In this document: positions 45,854 to 57,142 of the stretch, one piece after another
Layout of the letters: every line of letters begins with the position of its first letter
Position numbering within the stretch: the stretch's first letter is position 1
Assembly: GCA_002197995.1 (NCBI GenBank)
Contig: NGZR01000004.1
Location: 2,604,001-2,668,000, forward strand
Direction: 5' to 3'
Length of the DNA: 64,000 bases
Origin: Gaeumannomyces sp. JS-464
Lineage: Eukaryota > Ascomycota > Sordariomycetes > Magnaporthales > Magnaporthaceae
Notes under the pieces: model-generated
Seen by the model: the letters and a program-made list of their open reading frames with translations, nothing else
Database searches by the model: none
What the model was told of the DNA's origin: nothing
Position numbers and translations under genes: made by a program

Positions 45854-47707
45854 ATGGGGCTCCCCAAGATGCGACTGCGCGTGGCCCAGCCGCCCGGGGC
45901 CGACGAGGTCCGGGGCCGCGACGCCATGCTGGACAACGAGGACCTGCGGCCGCTGAGGCTGGCCGACCGCACCTGGGGCTTCTGGACCTACTGCACCTTT
46001 TGGTTCTCGGCCGTCGCCACCGTCACCAACTGGTACGGCGCCGCGGCCGGCCAGGCGCTGGGGCTGAGCGTGTGGGAGTCGCTGGCCTGCGCCACGGGCG
46101 GCCAGCTGCTCATCGCCGTCGTCATGGCCCTCAACGGCCGCCCGGGCGCGACCTACCACGTCGGCTTCCCCGTCGTCAACCGCTGCGCCTTTGGAGTCTT
46201 TGGCGCGCTCTGGCCGACCTTCAACCGCGCCCTCATGGCCACCGTCTGGAACGGCGTCAACCTCGTCCAGGGCGGCCAGTGCGTCTACGTCATGCTGCAC
46301 GCCCTCGCCCCGGCCGTCGCCGACATCCCCAACGCCATGGGCCGCGGCTCCGCCCTGACGAGCGCCAGCATGATCGGCCTGGCCGTCTTCTTCGTCGTCA
46401 CGTGCGCCTTCCTCGTCATCCCCGTGCCCAAGATGCGCGGCCTCGTCTACGCCAAGCTCGCCGTCTTTGTCGTCTCGGCCACTGCCATGCTGGCCTGGAC
46501 CGTCACCAAAGCCGGCGGCCTCGGCCCCGTCGTGAGCCAGCCGGGTACGGCTCAGGGGAGCGAGAGAGCGTGGCTTATTGTCCGATTCTTTATGCTTGGG
46601 ACTGCTGTAAGTCCAATCACCCAACCCCTTATCCTCTGCACCATGCAAAACCAAAGTCTTACCCAACCCCCTTTTTTCCCCCGCCTCGCAGAACTGCGCC
46701 ACCTTCGCCAGCAACGCCGCCGACTTCCAGCGCTACGCGACCAAGCCCTCAGACGTCATCATCGGCAACATCATCGGCTTCCCCTTGTCCAACTTCCTCG
46801 TCGGCCTGGTCGGCAACCTTGTGTGCGCCACCTCACAGCTCATCTTTGGCGAGCTCGTCTGGAACCCGGTCCTGCTGCTGGACCGCATCCAGACCGACGA
46901 CTACACGCCCGCCAACCGGGCCGGCTGCTTCCTCATCGCCCTCTGCTTCGCCTACTCGGCCATGTTCTCGTCCATATTCGAGAACTCGCTCCCCGCCGGC
47001 AACGACATGGCCGCCCTGCTGCCCCGCTACCTGACCGTGCGCAGGGGCTTCTTCGTCTGCGCCGCCGCCAGCCTGGCCCTCAACCCGTGGTACCTTCTCG
47101 GCTCCGCCTCCGTCTTTGTGTCCTTCATGGCCTCGTACCAGATCTTCCTCAGCGCCATCACCGGCATCCTGCTGGTCCACTACTATGTCGTCGCGCGCGG
47201 ATACCTCGACATCCCCGCCTGCTTCACGGCCGACAAGTCCGGGCCATACTACTACCATCACGGCTGGAACTGGCGGGCTTACGCTGCTTACAGTAAGTTT
47301 TTTTTTATATATATAAAAAAGCCATGCCATTCTTCCCTACGCGCCCACAGATCTACCAACAAATCACCCCATCAAGCAATTCTAACAAGATGAGCGGAAC
47401 ATCAGTCATCGGAATCATCCCCAACTTTTACGGCTTTCTCAACAACATGGGCGTCAAAGCTCCCATCGGAGTTACCAGGTTCTACTACTTCGCCTACTGG
47501 GTGGGCCTATTCGTCTCGGGCGGGGTTTACTGGCTGGCGTGCAAGATCTGGCCTCCAGCCATCATGGAGACCGGCTGGAAGGAGCCCAAGAACTATATCC
47601 GCCCTGACGAGATCGAGGACGCCGGCTCGGTCAGCGGCGTGGACGTGCTTGATGGCGCCCTAGTGGGCGAGAAAAGCCCAGCCACTGCAGACATACAGCC
47701 ACCATAG
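45854..47707 (+). CDS. NCS1-family permease (uracil/allantoin/nucleobase type)
   Basis: Plasma-membrane proton symporter of the nucleobase-cation-symport-1 family; relatives carry uracil, uridine, allantoin, purines, cytosine, thiamine or nicotinamide riboside. Exons: 45854-46606, 46692-47292, 47406-47707; 551 residues. Donors GTAAGT and acceptors CAG are clear, and joins restore MLGTA-NCATFASNAADFQRYA and YAAY-IIGIIPNFYGF. Family features: N-terminal NEDLRPLRLADRTWGFWTYC, ALMATVWNGVNLVQGGQCVY, FASNAADFQRYATKPSDV, TPANRAGCFLIALCF, and a run of hydrophobic segments consistent with twelve helices. The hydrophilic tail is acidic. Intact. The FASNAADFQRYA signature places it in the Fur/Dal branch rather than the Fcy branch (recalled, not searched). 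Confidence 0.92.
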
Positions 47708-48131
47708 GTAATTAGATGTCTGATACGAATTGAACGCGTTTTAGAACTCTAATTCTCACAAACGCACACAATGGTCATTTGAATGCCTGATTTATGAAAC
47801 ATTCGTTGACTATCGTGTCTCGTTCTTGCAAAATCTATGACAACCTAAAACATGTTGCTGTCTGCCAATCCGATTCCTTTATGTGTGCCCCGGGCCCGTC
47901 TTCAAAAAGTTATAAACCTGCTTCGCGCCCAATGAACCAAATACCGGTGCACCAACCCCCAAACAGAAAGGTGATGACAAGAGAAGAAAAAAAACAAGCT
48001 ATAAGAGAACGGTACCTAGTATCAAAGTATTTGATCGTGGGTTTCTCTGTTGCAAGGCTTGCGCGACCATAACTCGACAGTGGAACAAGCTTTAAGAAAC
48101 ACGCGCCACAACAAGGTAATGATGACGACAA
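47708..48131. other. convergent spacer, NCS1 / Pal1
   Basis: 424 bp between two stop codons with no gene; A/T-rich and probably 3' UTR. Confidence 0.5.
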
Positions 48132-49518
48132 TCACTCGTCGTCCGAGTTTCGCTTCCGTCGAAAGCTCCCGAATCGGCGTTTCAGCCCCTCTGTGATGCG
48201 CCTTCCTGTGGTGTTGCTCCTGCGCAGGTCGTTGTTGGTAGAAGCGCCGGCGCCGTCTCTGTCCGGGCTCATCGGAGGAGACAAAATGTTGGGACGTGAG
48301 CCGCTTGCTGCGGCACTGCTGATGCTTCGATGCCGGACCTGAGCGCCAAGGTCCTTGCGGGTAGCGCCGCTGCCCGAACTTTGGCCTGACGATCGCGGCT
48401 GCATCTCGTAGACGCCATTGCGGCCGCTGATGCCTGAGCCAACCTCTTTGCGCCGCAACGCCTTGTTCTGCTTTAGATCACGCTCAATCGTGTAAGACGG
48501 TTCACCCTTGCCCTTGAGATCATCAGGGTGGTAAGGCTGATAGCAGGTACGTTGCTGGGTTAGCGCTGCTTCATTTGATAGGAAAATGTGTGATGGTGGC
48601 TACTCACAATGCCGTCCCATCTCTTATAAGCGCCGCCGGGGGCATCCGACTCGCGCATAAGATCGGCACCCTCCTCATACCGCATGACGTTGCCGGTCAT
48701 ATCAACACCGCCTGGCGGAATCATGGCCGTCCCTTGCAGAGGCACGTGCTTAACGAGCGAATCGTTGATGTACTCTTTGGGCGTCGCCTTGAGCGCCTCC
48801 ATGTTGGACTCCTTGACGGCCTCGACAGGCGAGTACATCTTGTTAGTGTTCCTCGACATGAGAGTAGCGTCGTAGGGCCCGCCATGGTGATATGTGCCGC
48901 CGATGGTGTCGAGGCCGTCAATGGTATCCGTGTCCGGTAACCCCGTCTTACGCAGGTGCGGAGCGCGGTCGGCGGCGCGGACGTCCCGCTTGATCATGTC
49001 TAGTGGGCGGTGCGACATATCACCAGGAAATCTCTCGGTGAGCGATCCAGAGCGCCTGAGGCCTGATCCGGTTTCTAGGCCTTTTCCCTTGTCAAGGGCG
49101 GCGCTGCTGCTACGAGCGTGGCCTGATACACGGTTTTGATGGGCCGAAGGTGGTTGGCGAACAGATTGGCTCCGGCCGAAACCCGGGTTGGCGGGAGAGC
49201 GGTTATCCGAGTAGCGCTGCGGGTGGCTGCTGCTGTTGCTGCGGCCAAAGACAGGCCTGTTCGTCGCCTGTTCGTCCGAGGGGATCGCGGGCTTGTCGGA
49301 GAAGGGGTTCTCTGGCGGGAAAACAGAGCGGCTAGGACTGCCGAGCCCGGCGGCGATGGATACGGGGTCCTTTCGTTGCCTTTGCTCGTGTTGGCGCCCT
49401 TGCTATCGCTGTTGTTGAAGGAGACGCGGCGACACGGGGGACTGGCAAAGGAGCTTCCGGGGCCACACTCCTGGCTGGGTTCAGGGGCAGTCAATGGATC
49501 CAGAATGTATTTTTTGGC
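48132..49518 (-). CDS. pal1: Pal1 cell-morphology protein (5' exon unplaced, one apparent frameshift)
   Basis: Pal1-family cortical protein; in fission yeast it localises to growth sites and supports cylindrical shape and endocytosis. Minus-strand exons: upstream part ending at 48608, then 48536-48132, separated by a GTGAGT intron. The Pal1 domain is clear: EYINDSLVKHVPLQGTAMIP, MTGNVMRYEEGADLMRESDA, GGAYKRWDGI joined to PYHPDDLKGKGEPSYTIERD. N-terminal KKYILDPLTAPEPSQECGPG is preceded by a CAG acceptor at 49519-49521, so the true start is in an unplaced exon further right. An NPF motif lies in PPENPFSDKP, as expected for EH-domain partners. A frame break sits at the T3 run 49371-49373 (A3 in sense): one added A joins TSKGNE to DPVSIAAGLGSPSRS. 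The C-terminus is basic (LKRRFGSFRRKR). Corrected length is 439 codons plus the missing exon. Confidence 0.9.
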
Positions 49519-51586
49519 CTGGAATTTGGATTAGCGTGTCGTTCGTCGATGAAAATGGATGAAAACCGAAACCACATGCTGCAAGGTTGACAATTTATTA
49601 TTTGAGCACCATGTTCCCTAGACCAGGCATCCTGCCCGGCTTTGATGAGCGCCCGTCGCGTTGGCGGGCTGAGGAAGAGTGACGCAAACGGTGGATAACA
49701 GCTCGTGTGCGAATCGGCCGCCAGCCACTTGGCCTGGAATGTGGTAATCCGATAGGTACCGATACTGTGGCCTGCTGCCAAGGACTGTTGACAACACTCG
49801 GGTCGGGAAGCTTAAAAAAAAAGTGGAAGACCAGTGCAGATCTCGCAATGCGTGGTACCGTATCTTGGCCCGTCTGCCGAAACTGTGCGGTTTGGCGGCA
49901 AGCCGGCGCCGCTGGGCCAACAATCTATGATGACATGCGCCTGAAAACAATGACGGCCGGCCATGGCATCCGTCTGTGCAAGGGCTCGGTCGGCTTCGTC
50001 TTGCTAGACCGGTTTCGAAACAAGAAACAACTGGGATCAACAGGAACGGAGCGTGAATTGACGTACCCATTGTTTATCAATAGAGTCCGAAGATTTGCCC
50101 ATTTTGGCGGCGGTATTGCGGACAGACGATCGTCTCAGGGGTCGATGATGTCGCCGGGAACGCCGGTTCTGCGCCAGGCACAGCAATCAAGCAGTAGCCC
50201 GTCGGTCGAAGCCACAGGAGCTTGTCGACGTTACTGCGCCGTCTCACCAGGGCTGGTGTTGGACACTGGCGAGGGTGGCGTCGAGGACAGGTCTCTAGCG
50301 CGATTCGAGATTGGCCAAGTCGAGAAATGCAGTTTGTGAAGTTGACAGCTCACGGCGGGGACCTGAAGGAAGAGAGAAAAGGTTCGGACGAGGAGGTAAC
50401 GACGAGATGGAACCGGGCAGGTCGTCCAGATGACAGAGAGCCAAAGGCCGCATAAAAGAAGAAAGCACGCGGGAAGGAGGGGCGGACCTTTGAGCCATTG
50501 GGGGGCAGCTGAGGTCACTTTCGCGCCGAGCTTCCGTTCGTCGGGTGATGGAGCTCGTCGAACCTCAATACCCGCTTTCAGTTCCCGCCGGGGCGCCTGC
50601 TTCGGGGGCGGCAGGTAGGTACCTGCTACGCACAGCCATTCCGTGGTAATGGGCCAGACCCTCCCGCCCGTACACCGTGTGTATACCGATGTGCCTGACT
50701 TCTTCTGCCGGCATTTTCCACCGCTCACTTGCATGCGGTGGGAGGTGGTGACTGGCTGGTGCAGGGCAGCAGCAGCATGCATTCCACCCCACCTGCCCTG
50801 CCCGCGCCGGGTTCTATTGGCGCACGGCATATCGCGCAGGTGCAGTCGCAGTGAAGGTGCGAGCTCGGTGCAGCTTGCTGTCGGGAGCCCATCTTGAGAC
50901 GAGAAGAGAGCCCAGATCAGGGCACGGCAAGCCCGTCGCCCTCCAGTCACGGTCGTTCTCAAGCATCATGCAAGTCGGCGAGACACCCCTGCATGCGCCT
51001 GCCCCCCACGTTGAAGAGCTGGCAGGGCTCGACTGGGCATCTACGTCATCAGCCCGACAGGGGTTGAGGCAGGGTCTGCCTTGTCTGGTACCTGGCTTGC
51101 GAAGGGGCTGGTGGATACGAGTTTTGCGTCTCTTTCACGACAGTGAGCTCCTTCTTGGCCTCAAGGCTTGGGAGATCTGACAAAAGCGGTGAGACGAATG
51201 GGTGTGAGTTTGCATTGCGCAGCGTGAACGTGTGCCCGATTGACGAGTTCTTTTTCGGTTGATCTCGCTGTCTGGGGGTGCTTGTCACAAATGGTAAGGA
51301 TCCTCCTGAACGATGTGGAAATCATTGTGTAAATGAGAAATTAGAACCAATTTGAACTTACAACCATTTTGAGAAATTCTCGCCGTATAATGTGCAATCC
51401 TAAAGTGTTAACCCGCGGCTCCATCAGCTTACTGAAGCTGACGTGGAGACAAACAGCAAATGTGCAGTTTATGTTGGGTCAGAATTGAGCTGAACCCATC
51501 CTCCCATGTGGCCAAGTCGCAATTAATAAAAGACACCGCCGACAAACGACACAGCCGCCCGCTCATGTAATCCTAATCTCACGCAA
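49519..51586. other. divergent intergenic region, Pal1 / Usb1
   Basis: 2.1 kb that should contain the first Pal1 exon and both promoters. 51290-51560 is distinctly A/T-rich just before usb1. A 210-codon open frame on the plus strand (49707-50339) has no recognisable features and is not called. Confidence 0.5.
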
Positions 51587-52718
51587 ATGGCCTTGGTCGA
51601 CTACTCGTCTGACTCCGAGTCTGAAGCTGAGCACAAACAGGAGCCATGCCCGGCTGCCAAGACAGCGGCAGGAGCCTCGACCGGCGGCGACCGGCCTTCG
51701 CTCCCACCCCTCCCGCCGTCATTCCACGACCTCTACGCCTCGACGGTCCGCACCAGCGCACGTGACGATCCCTCGCTGCACCAGGGGCGGACTCGCCAGA
51801 TCCCTCACGTTGCGGGCAACTGGCCAAGCCATATGTACACCGAGTGTGAGTACATCTCAGCTGTATAGGTGCAAAGCAGCGGAGAGAAGCGCAGTCACGG
51901 TTAACACCATGCCAGGGTTTCCAACACAAGAAGAATGCACCAAACTCAGCTCCCTCCTCGAGGAGCTGCGCTCAGAGCTGCGCGGCGACGCTGAGCATCT
52001 CCCAAGCGGCGGGCAGCAGCTGCACAGCTTCCTGGCCAGCGACCTGGGCACACCGCTACCACTGCACATCAGCCTCTCGCGGCCCTTTGTCCTGACGACG
52101 GAGGAAAAGGACGACTTCCTGCGCCGCCTGACCACGACCATCGAAGGCCAGACGGCGATATCGAGGTGCGTGATCCCCCCTTCTTTTTATGACAGACAAC
52201 CGCGAAAAGATATCTCGCCGTTGGTAGCTCATGCGCGCGCGCAAAACGACAGGTTCGCGGTGCGGCCGTCCGCGCTGTCGTGGCACATATCCCCGGACTC
52301 GAACCGCGCGTTCCTCGTCCTGCGCGTGCGCGAGGACGGCGGCGGCGGCAACAAAGACAGCGGCAGGGGCAACCCGGGCCTCGCCGCCCTGCTGGCAAAG
52401 TGCAACACGCTAGTCCGGCAGTTCGGCCAGCCACCGCTGTACGCGTCGTCGTCATTGGATGATGATGGTAACGGCGCCGCCGCACCGACCGATGACAAGT
52501 TCCACGTCTCCGTCGCCTGGTCTTTTGCCGACGTGACCGAGGAGCTGCGCGCCCGGACCGCCACCGTCTACGAGCGCCACGGCTTCCAGGACCAGGTGGG
52601 CGCTATGCACATCCCTGTTGAGTGCGTCAAAGTGAAGATTGGCAACGCCGTCACCAGTTTGGCGCTCTCAGGTGGACGCCCTCGGCGGCCTGCAAAGCAG
52701 AATCTCTTTGGGATATAG
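51587..52718 (+). CDS. usb1: Usb1/Mpn1 U6 snRNA 3'-end phosphodiesterase
   Basis: 2H-phosphodiesterase that trims and caps the 3' oligo-U end of U6 snRNA in the nucleus. Exons: 51587-51845, 51916-52165, 52253-52718; 324 residues. The two catalytic HxS motifs are H137-S139 in LHISLSRPF and H254-S256 in FHVSVAWSF. Other family pieces: [13 protein letters not shown] at the start, [20 protein letters not shown] joined to WFPTQEE, and [16 protein letters not shown] near the end. The second intron (87 nt, GTGCGT..CAG) is a multiple of three without stops, so retained-intron transcripts would still translate; splicing is favoured because it joins TAISR to [13 protein letters not shown]. Start ATG 51587 is the first in the open frame. 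Intact. Confidence 0.94.
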
Positions 52719-53095
52719 GGCCAAAAAAGAGGCACAGCAAAAGAAATCTGCGGGAGTCAAAAGTCCGGATATCCAAAAAATGGGACAATTGATCGAATAC
52801 AATCGTGCTGAAAAGCTTTTTGCTGAGGTATATACATCTCGGGCGAGGTAGGTCGTGGTGTATATGCAACGTTGTGACCTGTCTGCGGCGAATCATGTCA
52901 CTTCGCCACAAGACTCGTCGTCCCGGAAAGATATAAAGACAGGAAAATAAAACCCGGACAGCATCCGTGCTGCCGCCAAACCAATACTCCCAAACTCCAA
53001 AGAGCCATTGTAGGCATGATGCAGAATGTGAAAAAAAAAAAAAAAAAAAAAAAAAGCAAGCGTGACTTCGCATAACCATAAATCATGACCGCCGT
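52719..53095. other. convergent spacer with A25 tract
   Basis: 377 bp between the usb1 and ero1 stop codons; an A25 run fills 53031-53055. No gene seen. Confidence 0.6.
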
Positions 53096-55052
53096 TCAGA
53101 GCTCGTCCAGCTTCGGCCGGTTGAGCTTGTAGTCGCGTTGTGGAACCGGCAGTCCGATGTAGAACTTCCAGAAACGGGTGACTTCGGCAGTCACAAATTC
53201 CCAACTGCAGCCGCTATTGTTAGCCAAAATCTACATAAGGTGCATCCTGCGAAAGTGGCTTGACGCTTACACGATGGAGGGGAACCTCATCCATCCCAAG
53301 AGCACATATTTGAATGCCTTGTATACTTGATCCACCTCGTGATGGAAAGTTTCCGAGATGGTCTTCGTCTTGTTGACTTCGGGCTCCTCGCGCGCCTCAT
53401 CGTCAATCTTGGAAGACGACGCGCTTGTCTCGGGATCAGACACCGCCGGGTCGACCACGTGGTGCGGCTTTCTGGCGCGGTCTGGAATCACGTTGATAGG
53501 CTGCTCCTTGGTGCCCTCGTCTCCGCCCTCCTCAACCATCTTCCTGAACTGCGTGATGGCGTTGAGCGACGAGCTCAGGCGGGCGTACGTGTTGAAGAGC
53601 GCGACGAGCTCGGTGCGCTTGAGGCTCGGGACCCAGTCGCTGTCGTTGTCGAACTCGAAGAGCACCTTGAGCGCGGCCCCATAGCCCGCCGTCTGCAGCT
53701 TGCCCCAGAGCCGGCACTTGTCGCAGCCGACGCAGTCCATCAGCCGGCTCACGTTGCGGAACCGGTTCCGGAAGTCCTCCTTGAGCGACGGGCCCTCGCC
53801 GTTCTTGAACATGAGCGACTCGTCTAGCGTCTGCGGCACGCTGGCCGCACCCTCGGTCACGGCCAGGACTTTGGCCCGCGTGACCGCGTCCTGCTCCGGC
53901 TCGCCGGTGCAGAACGTGTACCCCTGGAGATGGGGGGCCGAGCTTGGCCACAGCGCGTGTCACGAGCGCGTAGTTGAAGTAGAGGTTGCTGATGCGCTCA
54001 GGGAACCCGTGCAGGCGCGCCTTGTAGCAACCCACGTTGGGCTGCCACTGGCCCGTCGTCTGGTTGAGAAAGTCCCAGCAGAGGTGCGTGCTGATGCTCG
54101 CGTGCATCCCCGACATGACACGGTAGAAGACGCGTTTCTCGAGGCACTCGTCCTCGTTCTCGAGTCCCGTCTTGGCCACAAAAGGCGTGTTGGGCTGCTC
54201 GGCTCGCCGTTCCTGTAGCACCTGCTGTCGCCCGGCGGCGTCGAGCACCGATTTGAAGTCCATGGCGGCCGGGTTATGCCGCGACGAGGCCGCCGCCGAC
54301 TTGCCCAGCTGCGACGCGCCCGGGAAGGACGAGCGCTGGAAGCAGTTCTCCCGGTACACGGCGTCCCAAACCTGCGCCGCTCCGGCACCGGCGTAACCAG
54401 TAAACCGCTCTGGGTTCTTTAGTAGGCTGACATAGTCGCCTTTTCCGGCAGCGCTCTCGTCCTCGGGAACACAGTAGTCGCGCTCGTCGCACTCGTCGTC
54501 GTACTCGACTACGCAGCTCTCGCCGACGTCCTCGCCCAGTCGTCCCTGGAGTGGCTTCTTTGGCTGCTCCTTCTGGACCTTCTTGCCCGGGTGCTCGACT
54601 AGCGGGCCCTCGAGCTTTCCCAGCTCACTGGCGCGCCACACCGCTGGTATATCCTCCTCATTGTCAAGCGTCTCAACGGCACAGGCGATGTTGCCGCACA
54701 TGCCATTTTCGTCGTTCCAGAACGGGCATGTCTTATGAAACAGATTGAGTCTGTAATGGGAGAAGAAGTCGGTCGTGCGTGTCAGGTCTTCGATAGTGGG
54801 CTTGAGCTTGCTATTGAGGCGCTCTAATGTAGAGTAAGAGGCGCAGGCGTCCGAAACGATGGCTCGGGGGGATATCTGATAATAGTGGTAGGTCCTGTTA
54901 GAAGCTGCGGCGTATGAAGGAAGCTGCCCGTAGGGAAGCGCGGGCTGCGACGGAGGCGGATACGCCTGAAGAGAGCCTCCGGCAGCGCTCTCGAGGAGGA
55001 CAAAGAGAGAAAGAAAGCTAGAAAACGTTGTGGCAGCGTACCGCGCAGGCAT
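53096..55052 (-). CDS. ero1: Ero1 endoplasmic reticulum oxidoreductin (one apparent frameshift)
   Basis: FAD-dependent ER thiol oxidase that reoxidises protein disulfide isomerase. Minus-strand exons: 55052-53271 and 53213-53096 with a 57-nt intron (GTAAGC..TAG). Start ATG 55052 gives a signal peptide (MPARYAATTFSSFLSLFVLL). Family elements: DACASYSTLERLNSKLKPTI, CPFWNDENGMCGNIACAVE (shuttle-cysteine region), YVSLLKNPERFTGY, AVYRENCF, GMHASISTHLCWDFLN, and the catalytic CxxCxxC in MDCVGCDKCRLWGKLQTAGYG. The frame breaks at the G6 run 53932-53937 (C6 in sense): one C too many between VAKLGP and the GYTFCTGE reading. Removing it gives 633 codons. Acidic internal insert about GESCVVEYDDECDERDYC carries extra cysteines. 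It ends PKLDEL, which resembles an ER-retention-like tail. Confidence 0.94.
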
Positions 55053-57142
55053 CTTGAGAACTTTGGCACTGGCCTGGAGGGCACCAAAGAGCAAAGACGC
55101 TGAGATAAAAGAGTTGCGATGCAGACCACATGGTGCTTCGAGTCCCGCGTGGGACGGTGGAGGGGCGGTTGTCTCGCCGTGCGTATTTAACCGGCCGTGG
55201 TCGGAAGTGAGGGACGGGGATGTATTCCGGGATGTCTGGATAAGGCCAGCTTGCGGAGTTTGCACTGCCCGGAGCCGAACTCAAAAAAACGCCAGGTGGT
55301 TTGTTGCGGAGACAAATTTGGCACGCTTGGCACCAAGTCGGGAAGTTTGACAGCGCGTCTGTCTGAAACCACGTTTGTTCTGTAGTAAGAGATGCCGCGG
55401 TTGTGGATGCACTCGAACGTTCCAGCGAACGACCCCTGCGTTCCAGATCGGAGGGGCGAGCAGCCGCTTACTGCGGCATGAGGCGACGTGAATGGCGCAA
55501 CAAGACGGCTCAGCCTTGAGGAGGTCACAGCCGCCAGGAGATTCCGTGGGTATTTGCGTGCTATGTTGGTTCCAACGACCTCTGGCAGGGACAGAGCGGG
55601 ATTGGATTTAGCAAACTGGACGGACGATTCTCGCCAAGGGCGCGCGGAGGTTCGCACCCCGGAGCTTGCCAATTTGGAAATGCCGACTTGCTGAGACGGG
55701 TAAAAGGAGGACACGCAAACGGACGATTCTTGGAAGAGAATAGATAGTGATGATGCAACTTTGATTAATTATAGAAATGAAAAGAACAAAACATCTAGTC
55801 CAGCCAGTTCTGAGGGAGATGGAGTTGCCAGCTTCTTATGGCTTAAAAATATTATCCGTACGTGTCTGCAACGGAGGCCGGCATGTCGTCAGGGCTGGGC
55901 ATTGCTCAGCAGCGGGAGCACAGTTGAAATCTGGCCAGATGAGAAATCAGCAGATGATGGCGCGGGTGTCAATCCCTTTGGGACTCGCCTATGTTTGCCT
56001 CCCGAGCGTCAGCCAAACCGCCAGCAGCTGCTGTCCGGTCTGGGTCCCACCGATCCAATTTCCTTGGCGCACAACTTTCATTCCCATCACCGAAGCCAAA
56101 TGCATTGGCCGAATGCATTGGCCAAATGCATTCTCCCAGTCGCATCTGTCCGACCTTGGCCCCAATCATGTGTGGCTTGCCGAGTGGGATGCTAAGTGGC
56201 CCCATGTCTCGTCTATTCGAAGAGGCTCAAGGCTGGGTTCGTTAGCTGCCCCGCTCCCTGCTGATGGTGTGAGGGCGCAGGCTAATAATAGCCCACCCAG
56301 CCACCGTCGCATCAAGTCGTCTCTCGTTCCCGTCACGGCAGCTGCAGTAGAACCCCGGAAAATCCAGAAGCCACACCTGATGGGCACACCAACACCGCGC
56401 GCCGGCTCCCGAGTCGGCCGGGAGTCGGCTCGGCTATTGGATGCATAAAAATCCCGATCATCGTCATCATCTCGGGGACAGCTCCGGGGAACCGCGCTGT
56501 TGACTGACCATCGTACATCCGCCGCGACCTGCATATGGGAGTGAAGTTATATACTGGACGACTAGACTAACAACCCGCCTTACCAATTTTTCTCCTTCCC
56601 GCGCGCAATATCGCAAGACTCTTCTCGAAAAAGGTAGCGTACATCCTAGCTATGTGTCTTGATGTCCAGTCTAGTGGTGGTCAAAATGATCCCCAAGATG
56701 CATGCGCCAACCGACGACACAACCTGGAGCTCCTGTTGGGTAAGGGTCGCCCCTCGCCCGTGGTAGAGGACCCCCTTGCTCCCCTGCCACCGATCTTGGG
56801 TGGTCGACGGAAGCTGCTGCAGAAACAATGTCGCGCTCACCGATGCGTTTTCGTCTGAATATCCGGCCCCTCAAAAAGAACAATGATCTCCCTCGCAGTA
56901 TGCCAGTTGGTGCCGGGATGAAGAATGATTCCCAAGTCGATAACTTTCATCAGTCTAGTGGAACGCGCGCGCTCGCCGATGTCGATTTAGGAAAAGGCCG
57001 TAAATTCGTGGCTGCATTATAGCCGTACATGTCTGGTCGATCTCGTCATGTGGCCGGTCGTAGGATGCGTGACATTGACAGGCTGGTCGGATCCTGGGAA
57101 ACCAAGTCCCCCAAGCTTCGTTGTCGTGTGGGCGGGCATGGA
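55053..57142. other. 2.1-kb spacer, ero1 promoter and cks1 3' region
   Basis: Both neighbours are on the minus strand, so this holds the ero1 promoter (left) and the cks1 3' UTR (right). A 223-codon frame from ATG 55777 on the plus strand has no recognisable features. A small minus-strand frame at 56646-56840 starts with GTG. Neither is called. A 12-bp tandem repeat at 56098-56132 is listed separately. Confidence 0.45.
56098..56132. repeat. three copies of a palindrome-rich 12-bp unit
   Basis: AATGCATT occurs three times, spaced by GGCC plus one variable base either side, giving a 12-bp periodic array. Each core AATGCATT is itself a perfect palindrome, as is the GGCC spacer. Confidence 0.85.

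Noticed and set aside
49707..50339. 210-codon plus-strand frame between Pal1 and Usb1
   Set aside because: No conserved motif, and it lies over the expected Pal1 leader.
55777..56448. 223-codon ATG frame between ero1 and cks1
   Set aside because: Contains the palindromic repeat array, has no hydrophobic core or domain pattern, and no family resemblance.
56646..56840. Small minus-strand frame with a hydrophobic stretch (VVSSVGACILGIIL)
   Set aside because: Looks like a one-helix microprotein but starts with GTG, and no splice model or homolog could be supported.
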